Source: Xanthomonas vesicatoria ATCC 35937
GTDB taxonomy: Bacteria > Pseudomonadota > Gammaproteobacteria > Xanthomonadales > Xanthomonadaceae
Reading direction: 5' to 3'
DNA length: 64,000 bases
NCBI RefSeq assembly: GCF_001908725.1
Contig: NZ_CP018725.1
Location: 3,534,001-3,598,000 of the forward strand
Part shown: one piece after another, positions 19,145-29,502 of the stretch
How positions within the stretch are numbered: position 1 is the first letter of the stretch
Layout: every line of letters begins with the position of its first letter
Program-made: the position numbers and the translations under genes
The notes under the pieces: model-generated
The model's input: only the letters and a program-made list of their open reading frames with translations
Databases searched by the model: none
Told to the model about the DNA's origin: nothing

Positions 19145-21592
19145 ATGACGATGCCCGTACGCGCCCGCTGGCGCGCATTGCCCCGCGCGCTGCGTTGGCC
19201 GTTAGTGGTCGTGATCGCGCTGTATGCCGGCTACCTGCTGCTGGGCAACCTGCTGCTCAACACGCCGCTTGGGCCGGCAGGGCTCAATCGCAAACCGGAC
19301 AGCTTCGCCATGCACTGGGGCCCTGGCCTGACCTGGTGGCCGGGACGCGTGATGTTGTGGGATGTCCATCTACAAGGCCGCTCCACCGGCAACCGCTGGA
19401 GCGTCAGTGCGCAGCGCATGAGCGGGCAGATCCAAATGCTGCCTTTGCTGCATCGGCAATTGCTGGTGCCGGAACTGCATGTGCACGGTGTGCGTGCCGG
19501 CCTGCAGTCGGCCACGTCCACGCCGGATGCCGTGGGTGCACCTCCCGTTGCTGCCGTGGTGCAGACGCAGCCGGCAGCAACGACGCTGGATGCATCATCG
19601 GATGCAGCCGAGTCCAATGCGCCCGAAGAAACCGCAGCGAATGCCGCGCGCGCGGCGGCCACGCCTGCGACAGCAACAGCAGAGACATCGGCAGCCACAG
19701 CCGCAGCCGCAGAGCGTGCCAAGCCGACAGCAACATCTCCATCAGATCAGGCACGCAATCGGCCAGCCGCCAACGCTCCTGCAAACCCACACCCTGCCGC
19801 ACCTGCCTGGACACTGCAGTTCGACCGCATCGATGCCGCGCAGGTCCACACGCTGTCGCTGCGTCAGCTGCGGATCGAGGGCGACGGCCGACTGCAGCTC
19901 GGGCTGTTCAAGCAGTTGCGCGGCGGGCCGATGGAGCTGTTCCCGTCGCGTGCGGTGTTCGACAACGCGCGCGTGCACTGGGGCAAGAGCGAACTGCTGC
20001 GCAACGGGCAGCTACGCCTGGAAGCGAGCATTGCGCGACACGCGCCCGCTCAAGCACGCGGCCTGGCCTTGCTACAGCTGACCGACGCGCTGGTGGCGGT
20101 GCACGGCGACACTGCGGCGCTGGATGTCACCCGCACCGCGCAGGGCCGCCACACGGTGGTCGCGCGGCCAGGCAAGGGGCGCGCGGATGGCGAGTTGCGC
20201 TGGACACGCGGTGCGTTGCAAGCGGGTAGCCAGTTGCACTGGCGTGCGCCTTTGCACGACAGCACGCGCACACCTGCTGCGTTGTTGGGCGAACTGGCGG
20301 CGCAGTTGCAGGTGGACGATGCCATGCGCCTGACCGTCAGCATGCCCGAGCCTGCCGATGCGGGACTGACCCTGGATGCCGACCTGCGCGTGGAGGGCCG
20401 TCAGTTGCCGCTGCACTCCATACGCGACCTGCTGCCGCGCACCTCCGGGCACGCACGGCTGCATTGGCAACTTGCATCGCTCAGCTGGATTCCCGCGCTG
20501 TTTCCGGATGTGGATTGGCTCACGCTGGAGGGCGATGGTCTGGTCGACGCAGACTTGCGCATCGCCCGCGGGCAGCTTGGTGCAGGCAGCCGGCTACAGG
20601 TGCCGCATGTGCGCGCACATGTCGGCGTGATGGGGCATGCGATCGATGGGCAGGCCAGCGCGGATCTGCGCGTGGATGCCGATGCCAACAGTCAGTTGTT
20701 GCCCGCGCTCGCACTGCAGATGCAGCAGTTCTCGATCGCGCATGGCGACGCACCCACCCGCCCGTTCGTACAAGGCCACGATCTGCGTCTGGATCTGCAA
20801 ACACGCGCCGACGCACGCAATTTGGCTACCTTGCGCGATGCCACGCGTGCGCATCTGACCTTTGCCAATGCGCGCGTGCCGGATCTGCGTGCGTATAACC
20901 GTTATCTGCCGCAACAGCAGCTACGCTTCGATGGCGGCAACGGTGTGCTCAGCGGCGATTTGCAGATCGAGCCTGGCGGACGTATCGGTAAAGGCGGTTT
21001 GCGTCTGGGTGCACGCGCAGCGCGCCTGCAGTTTGCCGGGCTCGCCTTGCGTGGCGACGTGGATGCCGATCTGCGCCTGCAACGTGGCGATCTGCGTGCC
21101 GAAAACTTTCGCCTGGATGCGAGTACGGTGCAGCTGCGCAATGTCGGCTTCACCGGTCCGGACGGACGCCGCCGCGATGGCTGGTGGGCGCGCATCGTGC
21201 TGGACGATACGCGCATGCAGTGGCGGCAGCCGATCGGCGTGGATGGACGCGTGCGCATCCAGATGCACGACCTGGCGTTCTTGATGGCGCTGTACGCGCG
21301 CGACCGCTCCATTCCCGACTGGATGCTGCGCTTGGTGGATGCAGGGCAGGCGCAGGTGACCGGCCGTGTGCGATGGCAGGGCAACACCGTCATCGTCGAT
21401 CGACTGCAGGCACGCAACGATCGTTTCCAGGTCGATGCGCGCTTGCGCCTGCAAGGCACCCAGCGCAGCGGCAGCCTGCTGGCGCGTTGGGGCGTACTGA
21501 GTGCGGCCATCGGCCTGCATAACGACACCCCCGACTGGCATCTGCGCCGCGCACCGGAGTGGTATCAGGCACAGCCGGATCTCATACGTTGA
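19145..21592 (+). CDS. AsmA/DUF748-like envelope protein, second paralogue
   Basis: An 815-residue paralogue of the previous gene with the same plan: an N-terminal anchor (about residues 18-38, VVVIALYAGYLLLGNLLLN), the shared NTPLGPAGLNRKPDSF and WPGRVMLWDVHL segments, and a long beta-rich periplasmic region. It differs by an insertion of about 85 residues (about 125-215) that is almost entirely Ala/Thr/Pro/Ser/Glu and looks like a disordered linker. The start at 19145 is supported by AAGGAGG 10 bases upstream. Shared motifs such as LKAQLRFNDAKVPDLTVYNRYL in the first copy match LTFANARVPDLRAYNRYL here. Function unknown. Confidence 0.65.
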   Translation: MTMPVRARWRALPRALRWPLVVVIALYAGYLLLGNLLLNTPLGPAGLNRKPDSFAMHWGPGLTWWPGRVMLWDVHLQGRSTGNRWSVSAQRMSGQIQMLPLLHRQLLVPELHVHGVRAGLQSATSTPDAVGAPPVAAVVQTQPAATTLDASSDAAESNAPEETAANAARAAATPATATAETSAATAAAAERAKPTATSPSDQARNRPAANAPANPHPAAPAWTLQFDRIDAAQVHTLSLRQLRIEGDGRLQLGLFKQLRGGPMELFPSRAVFDNARVHWGKSELLRNGQLRLEASIARHAPAQARGLALLQLTDALVAVHGDTAALDVTRTAQGRHTVVARPGKGRADGELRWTRGALQAGSQLHWRAPLHDSTRTPAALLGELAAQLQVDDAMRLTVSMPEPADAGLTLDADLRVEGRQLPLHSIRDLLPRTSGHARLHWQLASLSWIPALFPDVDWLTLEGDGLVDADLRIARGQLGAGSRLQVPHVRAHVGVMGHAIDGQASADLRVDADANSQLLPALALQMQQFSIAHGDAPTRPFVQGHDLRLDLQTRADARNLATLRDATRAHLTFANARVPDLRAYNRYLPQQQLRFDGGNGVLSGDLQIEPGGRIGKGGLRLGARAARLQFAGLALRGDVDADLRLQRGDLRAENFRLDASTVQLRNVGFTGPDGRRRDGWWARIVLDDTRMQWRQPIGVDGRVRIQMHDLAFLMALYARDRSIPDWMLRLVDAGQAQVTGRVRWQGNTVIVDRLQARNDRFQVDARLRLQGTQRSGSLLARWGVLSAAIGLHNDTPDWHLRRAPEWYQAQPDLIR

Positions 21593-21725
21593 CCGCCTTC
21601 CGTGCCCGTGCGGCCGAAACGCAACTGGGCCAGTTCTGTACCGTCTAGTGTTGTTTTGCAGTGCAGCGTGCAAGTCGGATTCGGGGCGCGCACTATGATC
21701 CTGCATCCCGACGTGGGGGAGGGAG

Positions 21726-21764
21726 CAAAGCCCGCTGGCAGTTCGCTGCAAGCGGGCTTTTTTA
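21726..21764 (+). terminator. rho-independent terminator after the AsmA-like pair
   Basis: The stem AAAGCCCGCT...AGCGGGCTTT (21728-21760) is followed by a short T run, about 135 bases after the second AsmA-like gene. It also lies downstream of the convergent SMP-30 gene, so it may serve both. Confidence 0.8.
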
Positions 21765-21815
21765 TTGCCTGGGGTTTGGCGTGTCAAGCATGCGTAACGC
21801 GCAAAAGCCCTGGAT

Positions 21816-22733
21816 TTAAGGCAATTGCAGCATCCATAGCGCGTTGCCGCCGGTGATGAACAGCCGCTTGTGCGCCTGATCGAAACTGCAGTTGGACGCG
21901 GTGTGCGGGGTGGGCACCAGCCCCAGCAGCTGTCCCTGCGGATCGAAGATGCACACGCCGGCGCCGGAGCTGCTCCATATCCAGCCCTGCTGGTCCACGC
22001 AAAAGCCGTCGGCCAGCCCCTGTGGCACCACGGCAAAGCGGCGTGGATCGTGCAGCGCACCATCGCGCCAGTCGAAGGCGGTGATCTCCGGCGCGCCCGG
22101 GCCGGTTTCCGGGGTCTGGGACACGTAGAGCACCCGTTCGTCGGGCGAAAAGGCCAACCCGTTGGGGTGATCCAACCTGGCCATGCATTGCAACGCGTCT
22201 CCGTCGGGCGGCAGCCGGTAGACGCCGTGATGACCCAGTTCCTGCGGACCCGGGCAGCCCTGGCTGGGCTTGAGCAGGCCGAACGGTGGGTCGGTGAACC
22301 AGATCGCCCCATCGCGCGCCACGATCAGATCGTTCGGCGAATTCAGCCGTTTCCCCTCGAAGCGCCCGACCAGCAAATGCGCCTGTCCTGCCGCATCGCT
22401 GCGGGTGATTGCGCGGCGGCCATGCTCGCAATGCACCAGCCGCTGTTGCGCATCTACTGCATTGCCGTTGGTGAAGGCGGTAGCGTCCAGTAGCACGTCC
22501 ACCGCGCCGTCCTCGCGCCACCCGAGCACGCGGCGGCCCACCAGATCGCTCCACACCAGCGTGCGCTGCGCCTCCCACCACACCGGGCCCTCGCTCCAGG
22601 TCGCCTGGTCGTACAGCGTGTGCAGGTGCGCGTTGCCCAGCCGTGCGGCCAGGGCGGGATGTTGCGCGCTTGGCGGTGCGCATTCGGTTGGCTGTGGTGG
22701 GCCGGCCGGTCGTACGCGGCAATGGCTGTCCAT
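21816..22733 (-). CDS. SMP-30/gluconolactonase-like protein
   Basis: A 305-residue beta-propeller of the SMP-30/gluconolactonase/LRE family, predicted to hydrolyse a sugar lactone with a divalent metal. Matching segments are WSEGPVWWEAQRTLVWSD near the N-terminus, GRRAITRSD, RLNSPNDLIVARDGAIWFTDP (as LNSPNDLIV and GAIWFTDP), and DHPNGLAFSPDERVLYVS. The metal ligands Glu, Asn and Asp are in the expected places. The start ATG at 22733 overlaps the stop of the upstream cupin gene (TGATG), so the two are translationally coupled. The substrate is unknown. Confidence 0.85.
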   Translation of the reverse strand: MDSHCRVRPAGPPQPTECAPPSAQHPALAARLGNAHLHTLYDQATWSEGPVWWEAQRTLVWSDLVGRRVLGWREDGAVDVLLDATAFTNGNAVDAQQRLVHCEHGRRAITRSDAAGQAHLLVGRFEGKRLNSPNDLIVARDGAIWFTDPPFGLLKPSQGCPGPQELGHHGVYRLPPDGDALQCMARLDHPNGLAFSPDERVLYVSQTPETGPGAPEITAFDWRDGALHDPRRFAVVPQGLADGFCVDQQGWIWSSSGAGVCIFDPQGQLLGLVPTPHTASNCSFDQAHKRLFITGGNALWMLQLP

Positions 22734-23251
22734 CAACGCGACGCCTCGTGGCCGAAGGGGTGCGCCACCGACGCGCAGGGCGATTGCGCAAACTGCACCA
22801 GCATCTGAAAACACGGCGCATCGCCGAGCTGGCCGGACCGGTGACCACGCGCATCGGTGGTGCCCTGGTCCTGGCCGAAGTGGATATCGCCAGGACCCAT
22901 TTCCACCCGCGTGCCGTCGCCGGTTTCGATGAACCAGCGGCCGCGCAGCGGAATCACCCACTGCGGATGCGGGCTCTCGTGCCAGTCGCCGACCCAACCC
23001 ACCGGCAACACCGCAAACTGGATGCCGAGTACTTCACCGGGAAACGGCCGCAGCCACTGCGGCGCGGCGCCACCCCCAACGCTCTTGCTGCCGAAACCCG
23101 GCAATTGCGAACGTGTGAGCCGACTGGCGCCCTCCGGCCCGGTCCACAGGTGCAAGAACGGCAGGCTGGGCGGCACTGCCAGATCGGTGCCGTCGTTGTT
23201 CAACGGAATCTGGGAGGGAAGCAGCGCGGCGGGCAATAAGGTGCGGGACAT
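22733..23251 (-). CDS. cupin-fold protein
   Basis: A 172-residue protein whose C-terminal half has a cupin-like barrel: WVIPLRGRWFIETGDG, then VEMGPGDIHFGQD and a trailing His-containing strand (RGHRSGQLGD). The cytoplasmic location is inferred from the lack of a signal peptide. It is coupled to the lactonase gene by a TGATG overlap, suggesting a shared role in carbohydrate metabolism, perhaps as an isomerase, lactone-handling partner or metal-dependent sensor. The enzymatic activity is not evident. Confidence 0.75.
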   Translation of the reverse strand: MSRTLLPAALLPSQIPLNNDGTDLAVPPSLPFLHLWTGPEGASRLTRSQLPGFGSKSVGGGAAPQWLRPFPGEVLGIQFAVLPVGWVGDWHESPHPQWVIPLRGRWFIETGDGTRVEMGPGDIHFGQDQGTTDARGHRSGQLGDAPCFQMLVQFAQSPCASVAHPFGHEASR

Positions 23252-23723
23252 GGCGGGGCCTCGTGCGAAAACCGCAGTCCAGCATGGCTGTCGTCAGGGC
23301 TTCGTCAGCGGGATGTTCACTGCTTGGAAATCGCACGGCCGCCGCAAGAGCGCCCAGCACGTTGCCGGTCTATTCGCCTGCTTGCGATGCAGTGAAAGTC
23401 CGCTGACGCGCTGCAGCCTGCAGCCCGCGCGCTGACCGTATTAACGCTTGGTCCGGCGCTTGCCCGAGCATGTCGGGTTCATCGCCAACATCAATGTGCT
23501 GCGTTCAAGGTTGAATCTAGGCTACGCCCGCGCTGGGACCTGTGTATCCGGTGCTCAGGCACTTCGCAGCCCTGGCGCGGCTTGATCGACAGCATGAAGC
23601 GCAGCGCTCTCGCGACGTTTGGCGTGCGTTGCGCATTGCATCGGTGAGTGCCGCAGCATGCCGGCGCTGGGTGATGGAGCGCGTTTACATGCCACTGTCG
23701 CGGCGCGATGCCAGAATCGGTGC
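23252..23723. other. 472-base divergent intergenic region, no gene seen
   Basis: Spacer between the divergent cupin and glnE genes. It presumably contains both promoters. I see no RNA gene, repeat or convincing short gene. Confidence 0.5.
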
Positions 23724-26549
23724 ATGTCGCCGCCCATCTCCTCTGCTTTTCCTGCGCTTACCGCTCTGATCGAGCGGGCTGTGGCACGTGTCCGTCAGGC
23801 CGTCCCCGCCGAGCAACCCTGGCCCGGGGGCGATCTTGCGCCTGCGCTTGAACAGGTTGCGCTGGCTAGCGACTTCGCGCTGGACACCCTGGCGCGTCAG
23901 CCCGCATTGCTGCAGCACCTGGCGCAGGCCGACCCTCCGCCGCTGCCGGTGCCAACGCTGGACCCGGCGCAGCCCCACGCCTGGGCGGCGCAGTTGCGGC
24001 GCTACCGCGCGGCCGAATCCACCCGCCTGGTGTGGCGCGACGTGGTGGGGCTGGACAGCGTGGAGGCCACGCTTGCCGGCGCAACCCGATTGGCGGAAGC
24101 CTGCCTGCAATGCGCGCTGCAGGCGCTGGAGCAGCAGTTCGACAGCCGCCACGGGCAGGTGATGGCCGACGATGGCAGCGTGCAGCGGCTGGTGGTGTTC
24201 GGGTTGGGCAAACTCGGCGGCGGCGAGCTGAATTTTTCCTCGGATGTGGACCTGGTCTACGCCTACCCACAGGGCGGGCAGTCCGACGGCGCACGTCCGT
24301 TGGCGGCCGAGGAATACTTCGCGCGATTGGGCCAGCAACTGGCCAAGTTGCTCGACGAAACCACCGCCGACGGATTCAGTCACCGCGTGGATCTGCGCCT
24401 GCGCCCGTTCGGCACCGCCGGCCGCGTGGCATTGTCGTTCACCGGCATGGACCAGTATTTCCAGCGCGAAGGCCGCGATTGGGAGCGCTATGCCTGGCTC
24501 AAGGCGCGCGCGGTGGCAGGCGACATCGCCGCCGGCGAAGCCTGGCTGGAAACACTGCGCCCGTTCGTCTATCGGCGCTATCTGGATTTCACCGCACTGG
24601 ACGGCCTGCGCGAAATGAAGGCCGCCATCACCGCCGAAGTGGCGCGGCACGACCGGCTGGACGACATCAAGCGCGGGCCCGGCGGTATTCGCGAGATCGA
24701 ATTTCTTGCGCAATCGCTGCAGCTGATCCGCGCCGGACGCGAGCCCGCGCTGCGCGAGCGGCGCCTGTTGCCCGCCTTGCAGGCGCTGGTTGCCGCCGGC
24801 CAGATCGAAGCGGACAACGGTGCGGCCTTGACCGAGGCGTACCGTTTTTTGCGGCGTCTGGAAAACCGCCTGCAGATGCTGCGCGATGCGCAGACCCATG
24901 CCTTGCCGCAGGCGCCGCTGGAGCGCGAGCGGATTGCGCTTGGCTTGGGTTACGCGGATTGGTCGGCACTGCTGGATGCGCTAGCCCCGCACCGCACGCG
25001 TGTTGCGGCCGAATTCGCCGAGCTCCTGGCGCCACGCGTACGTGCCACCGCACCGGATGCGCTGGCCGATTATTGGCGTGCATTGCCCGAGGGCGATGCA
25101 GCGCCGTTGCTGGGCATCGGCTTGCAAGACCCGGGCAACGCGCACCAGGTGTTGAGCGATTTTGCGCAGTCCTCCGGCGTGCGTGCACTGTCCGACACCG
25201 CGCGTGCGCGGCTCGATCGGGTCATGCCGGCGCTGCTGCACGCAGCCACCCGCGCCAGCCAGCCCGATGCGGCGGTGCGGCGCATGCTGGGCTTGTTGCA
25301 GGCGACCTTGCGCCGCACCAGCTATCTGGCGCTGCTGGACGAACAGCCCAGCGCGCTCGCACGCCTGGTCGATGTGCTGTCGCGCAGTGCGCTGCTGGCC
25401 GAGCGTCTGGCCGCGTACCCGCTGCTGCTGGACGAGTTGCTCGACACCCGCATCAGCGGGCCATTGCCGGATCGTTCGGCGTTGCATGCGGCGTGCGCCG
25501 ACACGCTGCAGATCGACGATACCGAAGCAGCCCTGCGCGAACTCAACGAGCGCCGGCTGGCACTGAGCTTCCGCATCGCGCTGGCCACGCTCGATGGCCG
25601 GCAACTTGCGGTGGACAGCACCCGACAACTGGCGTGGCTTGCCGAGGCGGTGGTGCAGACCGTCCTGCAGTTGGCGCGGGTCGAACTGATCGCCGCGCAT
25701 GGGCAGGTGCCCGGCGGCACGTTCGCCATCGTCGGCTACGGCAGCCTGGGCGGGCTGGAACTGGGATTTGGCTCGGATCTGGATCTGGTGTTTCTCTACG
25801 ATCATCCGCGCGCGGTGGAAAGCTCCGACGGCAAGCGGCCGCTGGAAGCCGGGCGCTGGTTCGCACGGTTTGCGCAGAAGGTGATGGCATTGCTCGCTGC
25901 CGAAACCGGCGCCGGCCGTTTGTACGACATCGATGTGCGGCTGCGTCCGGACGGCGGCAAGGGCGCGTTGGTGTCGTCGCTGGCCAGCTACCGCGAGTAC
26001 CAGCGCGAACGCGCGTGGACCTGGGAACATCAGGCGTTGGTGCGCGCACGTGCGGTCGCGGGCGACGCCGCACTCTGCGAGGCCTTTGCAAAGGTACGCT
26101 GCGAGACGTTGGCGCGCGTGCGCGACACTGCGCTGCTGCATGAAGACGTGCGCAAGATGCGCGCACGCATGCGCGCCGAACTCGATCGCAGCGATGCCGG
26201 CCGGCTGGATCTCAAGCAGGGCGCTGGTGGACTGGTCGATCTGGAGTTTCTACTGCAGGCCGGTGTACTGGGGCAGGCGGCGCAGCATCCGCCGTTGCTG
26301 CAGGTCTGCGACACGCCCGCATTGATCGATGCGCTGGTGCAGGCACAGTGGCTGCCCGGCACGGCCGCACAAGCGCTGCACGATGCACATGCCACGCTGG
26401 TGGATGCCGGATTGGCCTGCACGCTGGACCGGCGCCCGCGCCTGATCACGCCGACCGCCGCCATCCAGGAGGCCACCGGCAGCATCTTTGCGATTGCGCA
26501 GGCACAAGGCCTGGCATTCCCGCGCGGCAGGGACGCACCGCGTGCGTGA
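23724..26549 (+). CDS. glnE: bifunctional glutamine synthetase adenylyltransferase/adenylyl-removing enzyme
   Basis: GlnE, 941 residues, attaches AMP to glutamine synthetase or removes it in response to PII and glutamine, controlling nitrogen assimilation. It has two nucleotidyltransferase domains with the expected signatures: the adenylyl-removing [17 protein letters not shown] at about residues 159-175 and the adenylyltransferase [17 protein letters not shown] at about residues 671-687. [14 protein letters not shown] (~312-325) and [14 protein letters not shown] (~830-843) are the linker/regulatory motifs. The ATG at 23724 gives the normal length; further upstream extension is not family-like. 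The gene stands alone. Confidence 0.97.
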   Translation: MSPPISSAFPALTALIERAVARVRQAVPAEQPWPGGDLAPALEQVALASDFALDTLARQPALLQHLAQADPPPLPVPTLDPAQPHAWAAQLRRYRAAESTRLVWRDVVGLDSVEATLAGATRLAEACLQCALQALEQQFDSRHGQVMADDGSVQRLVVFGLGKLGGGELNFSSDVDLVYAYPQGGQSDGARPLAAEEYFARLGQQLAKLLDETTADGFSHRVDLRLRPFGTAGRVALSFTGMDQYFQREGRDWERYAWLKARAVAGDIAAGEAWLETLRPFVYRRYLDFTALDGLREMKAAITAEVARHDRLDDIKRGPGGIREIEFLAQSLQLIRAGREPALRERRLLPALQALVAAGQIEADNGAALTEAYRFLRRLENRLQMLRDAQTHALPQAPLERERIALGLGYADWSALLDALAPHRTRVAAEFAELLAPRVRATAPDALADYWRALPEGDAAPLLGIGLQDPGNAHQVLSDFAQSSGVRALSDTARARLDRVMPALLHAATRASQPDAAVRRMLGLLQATLRRTSYLALLDEQPSALARLVDVLSRSALLAERLAAYPLLLDELLDTRISGPLPDRSALHAACADTLQIDDTEAALRELNERRLALSFRIALATLDGRQLAVDSTRQLAWLAEAVVQTVLQLARVELIAAHGQVPGGTFAIVGYGSLGGLELGFGSDLDLVFLYDHPRAVESSDGKRPLEAGRWFARFAQKVMALLAAETGAGRLYDIDVRLRPDGGKGALVSSLASYREYQRERAWTWEHQALVRARAVAGDAALCEAFAKVRCETLARVRDTALLHEDVRKMRARMRAELDRSDAGRLDLKQGAGGLVDLEFLLQAGVLGQAAQHPPLLQVCDTPALIDALVQAQWLPGTAAQALHDAHATLVDAGLACTLDRRPRLITPTAAIQEATGSIFAIAQAQGLAFPRGRDAPRA

Positions 26550-26886
26550 GGCATTGCGCGCTGCCGTGCGGGTGATGCGTAGTACTGCCAGCGGGTTGCC
26601 GCTGGCGCAGGAGCTCACACACGCGCGCGGTCCTGCAGGACATTAAGCGCAAAACATGCAGCGAGCAGCCGTCGTGTAGTTGCGAACAGCGCACTCGGAG
26701 CCGGAGTGTAAGAGGGGCACATGCCGCACCCGGCACCGGCCGCGTCCTCCTGGCGGTAGGCACAGTCGTTTTGTTAGCTGTTCCAAGGCTGTCGCCGTCG
26801 GTCGTGTGGGCAGATCCGGCAGGGCCAGCGGCAATCCACTGCGCCATCTACGGCGTAGTGGATTGCCCGCGTGATCGGCTGCTGCC
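26550..26886. other. 337-base convergent intergenic region
   Basis: Spacer between glnE and the minus-strand cyclophilin-like gene. It holds the stem-loop listed at 26831-26866 and no gene that I can support. Confidence 0.5.
26831..26866 (-). terminator. stem-loop beyond the cyclophilin-like gene
   Basis: GCAATCCACTGCGCC and GGCGTAGTGGATTGC form a 15-base stem with one mismatch and a six-base loop, starting 20 bases after the stop of the minus-strand gene. There is no T run, so it may protect or process the mRNA rather than act as a classical terminator. Confidence 0.5.
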
Positions 26887-27387
26887 TCAGCGCAGCGGCG
26901 GTGCCGTGGTCGCAGGCTCCGCCCGTGCGATGGTCGCGGTGAAGCTGGCCGAGCGTGTCAGCGCCTGCGCGTTGGACACGATCCGCCCCAGCCGCACCAG
27001 ATCGCGCGAGGGCGTGTAGCCGCGATAGAACACCGCCAGGTTGCCCCAGGGCACGTAATACATCAGGTCGCCTACTTGCGCCGGGCCGGCCGGGCCAACC
27101 GCGCTCAGGTCGAGTTTGGTCGGCAGGTAGCTGATCTTCTCGCTCGCATGGAAGTCTTCGAAAGCCACGGTCATCGGTAGCCGCGCCAGCAGGTCGCGCG
27201 TGGCTGAGTGATCGACCAGCTCCGCTTCGACGACTTCGTTGCCGATGGTGAGGGTGATGCGCATCGTGCGCTCCGGTATGTGTGGGGTGGCCGCCGTCGG
27301 TGGCGTTGCAGCCGAGCAGGCGGTGACCAGGAAGGCGCACCCCAGTACCAGGGCACGCAGGCAGGCGCTGGAGCGAAGGATCGGCAT
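26887..27387 (-). CDS. cyclophilin-like fold lipoprotein
   Basis: A 166-residue protein beginning with a lipoprotein signal (hydrophobic ALVLGCAFLVTACSA, lipobox Cys24). The mature part, from MRITLTIGNEVVEAELVDHSA, matches the cyclophilin-like (TM1367-type) fold family: a strand-rich domain with SATRDLLARLPMTVAFEDF and GDLMYYVPWGNLAVFYRGY. Such proteins often accompany oxidoreductases or hydrolases; no activity is assigned. It is 18 bases downstream of the hydrolase gene and probably in its operon. Confidence 0.8.
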   Translation of the reverse strand: MPILRSSACLRALVLGCAFLVTACSAATPPTAATPHIPERTMRITLTIGNEVVEAELVDHSATRDLLARLPMTVAFEDFHASEKISYLPTKLDLSAVGPAGPAQVGDLMYYVPWGNLAVFYRGYTPSRDLVRLGRIVSNAQALTRSASFTATIARAEPATTAPPLR

Positions 27388-27405
27388 CGGCGCGGTCCTG
27401 GCGGT

Positions 27406-28434
27406 TTACTGCAGGTGCTTGTGGAAGAACGCGGTGAGCGTGTCGAACGGAATCAGCTCCACGCGATCGTACAAGTCCACGTGTCCTGCATTCGGCACGA
27501 TCACCAATTGCTTGGGCTGGCCGGCCAGACGGTACGCCTCTTCGCTGAACTCGCGCGAATGCGCCTTCTCGCCTGTAATGAACAGCATCGGCCGCGGCGA
27601 GATGGTCTCGATGTCGTTGAACGGGTAGAAGTTCATGAACTTGACGTTGCTGGTCAGCGTCGGCCGGGTGGTGTGCTCGGGCGACTGACCCTTGGGCGTG
27701 TACTGTCCGCGCGGGGTCCGGTAGAAATCGTAGAACTCGCGTTCGATGGGGTTGGACTCCGGCGTCAGTGCCAGCACCGTACCGCCGGTGTATTCCACGG
27801 GACCGCCGCCGAATTCGGCCGAACGTTGCTTGGCGGCCGCGGCGATGATCTGTTTGCGCTGCGCCAGGCTGAGCCCGTGACGCAGGCCGTTGCGGTTGGC
27901 CGCGCCCATGTCGTACATGCTCACCGTGGCGATCGCGCGCATGCGTGGGTCGATCTTGGCCGCGCTGATCACGAAGCTGCCGCTGCCGCAGATACCCAGC
28001 GCACCGATCTGCTCGCGATCGACAAACGTCTGCGTTTCCAGGAAATCCACCGCCGCACTGAAGTCTTCGGCATAGATGTCCGGCGACACCGCATTGCGCG
28101 GCTGCCCCTCGCTTTCGCCCCAGAACGACAGGTCCAGCGACAGCGTCACAAAGCCTTGCTCGGCAAGTTTGGTGGCGTAGAGATTGGCGCTTTGTTCCTT
28201 GACCGCGCCCATGGGATGCCCGACCACAATGGCCGGGTGCCGCTTGCCGGTGTCCAGGCCCTTGGGGACGAACAGGTTGCCGGCGACGGTCATCTGGTAT
28301 TGATTCTTGAACGTGACCTTTTGCATGGTCACCGTCTCGCTGGTGTAGAAATTATCGGCACCGTGGGACATGTCTGCTCCTAACGTAGTGAATGAAACGA
28401 GGAAGAGCACCAGAAGGAGGATGCGCAGTTGCAT
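27406..28434 (-). CDS. secreted alpha/beta hydrolase, dienelactone-hydrolase-like
   Basis: A 342-residue protein with an N-terminal signal peptide (MQLRILLLVLFLVSFTTLGA). The body is an alpha/beta hydrolase with AIVVGHPMGAVKEQSANLYA, a nucleophile elbow GICGSGSFV in which Ser is the probable nucleophile, and the late acid/His region LFITGEKAHS followed by PNAGHVDLYD. It resembles the X-Pro dipeptidyl/DLH-type family that hydrolyses small esters; the substrate is unknown. The start at 28434 is chosen because it gives the signal peptide. Confidence 0.85.
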   Translation of the reverse strand: MQLRILLLVLFLVSFTTLGADMSHGADNFYTSETVTMQKVTFKNQYQMTVAGNLFVPKGLDTGKRHPAIVVGHPMGAVKEQSANLYATKLAEQGFVTLSLDLSFWGESEGQPRNAVSPDIYAEDFSAAVDFLETQTFVDREQIGALGICGSGSFVISAAKIDPRMRAIATVSMYDMGAANRNGLRHGLSLAQRKQIIAAAAKQRSAEFGGGPVEYTGGTVLALTPESNPIEREFYDFYRTPRGQYTPKGQSPEHTTRPTLTSNVKFMNFYPFNDIETISPRPMLFITGEKAHSREFSEEAYRLAGQPKQLVIVPNAGHVDLYDRVELIPFDTLTAFFHKHLQ

Positions 28435-28944
28435 GGTGTGGCTCTCATGAAGGTGCATGCCGCCGGCAGCTGCGTGTCGCCGCGGTTGCGTTTGGCGGTG
28501 GATGAAGAGATGACGTCTGCGGCCAATGGGCAACGCCGTGCGGCCATTGGCATGGCTGCAGCGCTGCCTTTGCGATATCGCCGATGACCGCATTGCATCA
28601 CCGTGGGCGATCGGCGCCGCAATGGGTGGGGCGCCACGCCACCGGTGTGGTGACTACGCTTTTTGCTGGCCTACCGGCTGCAGCCGCTGGGCGTCGCTAC
28701 CGCTTCGGTGCGTCTTGCGGTGGCCTAATGTAGGTCACGCGGTGCGCCGGAGCATTACCGCTACGTGCATGCCTTCATGTGGCCGTTTCATGAGTGCTGT
28801 GATGTGCGCACGGTGACGACGCGGGTCGCCTCGGCCGCCGTGTAATCAGCCTGTGCTGATGCATGCGCAGACTACGCGTCTTTGGTGGCGGTTAATCGTC
28901 TACAGCGCAGACGCGCGTGCGCAAGCTGCGCTGCGCAACGTGAT
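28435..28944. other. 510-base intergenic region, no gene seen
   Basis: Spacer between two minus-strand genes. Several frames cross it, but none has a credible start, codon bias or similarity. I see no hairpin with a T run. Confidence 0.5.
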
Positions 28945-29502
28945 TCAGCGGGCCGCCCTGGGCGCGCTGCGCCAGAGCAACGCGCGGAACGGTCCGAGCA
29001 AGAACACGCCCATGCCCAGTTTCACCGCCAGATCGCCGGCGGCCCAACTCACCCATGGCAGCGCTGCACCGGCAAAGGCGATGCTCCAGAAGAGTGCGGT
29101 ATCCAGCGTGGCGCTGCAGGTGGTGGCCACGATGGGCGCGCGCCACCAGCTGCCGCTGCGCAGCCGGTCGAACACGGTGATATCCAGCAACTGCGCCGCG
29201 ATGAAGGCCGTGCACGAGGCCGCCGCAATGCGGGGGGTCGCCAGCCAGAGTGACAACACCACCGCCAGTGCGAACCCGCACCAGGCCACCGTGCGCGCCG
29301 CACGCGGGCCAAAACGGCGATTGATCAGATTGCTGACCAAAAACGCCAATGGGTACGAGAAGGCGCCCCAGGTAAGCCAGTCGTTGATCGGGTACTGCAC
29401 CAGGATGTTGGAAAGCAGCACCACCGCGCCCATTGCCAACACCGCCCAGCTCAGGGCACGGGCGGTGAGTGGGGCAAACGGCGACGGCGAGGTACTGGAC
29501 AT
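28945..29502 (-). CDS. yhhQ: queuosine precursor transporter, VUT/YhhQ family
   Basis: A 185-residue integral membrane protein with about six hydrophobic segments. FSYPLAFLVSNLINRRFGPRAAR and the following TVAWCGFALAVVLSLWLA are typical of the VUT (YhhQ) family, which imports the queuine precursor preQ0/preQ1 for tRNA modification. The later CTAFIAAQLLDITVFDRLR segment also fits. The start MSSTSPSPFAPL at 29502 avoids a short non-conserved extension. It stands alone, so the role rests on family resemblance. Confidence 0.85.
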   Translation of the reverse strand: MSSTSPSPFAPLTARALSWAVLAMGAVVLLSNILVQYPINDWLTWGAFSYPLAFLVSNLINRRFGPRAARTVAWCGFALAVVLSLWLATPRIAAASCTAFIAAQLLDITVFDRLRSGSWWRAPIVATTCSATLDTALFWSIAFAGAALPWVSWAAGDLAVKLGMGVFLLGPFRALLWRSAPRAAR

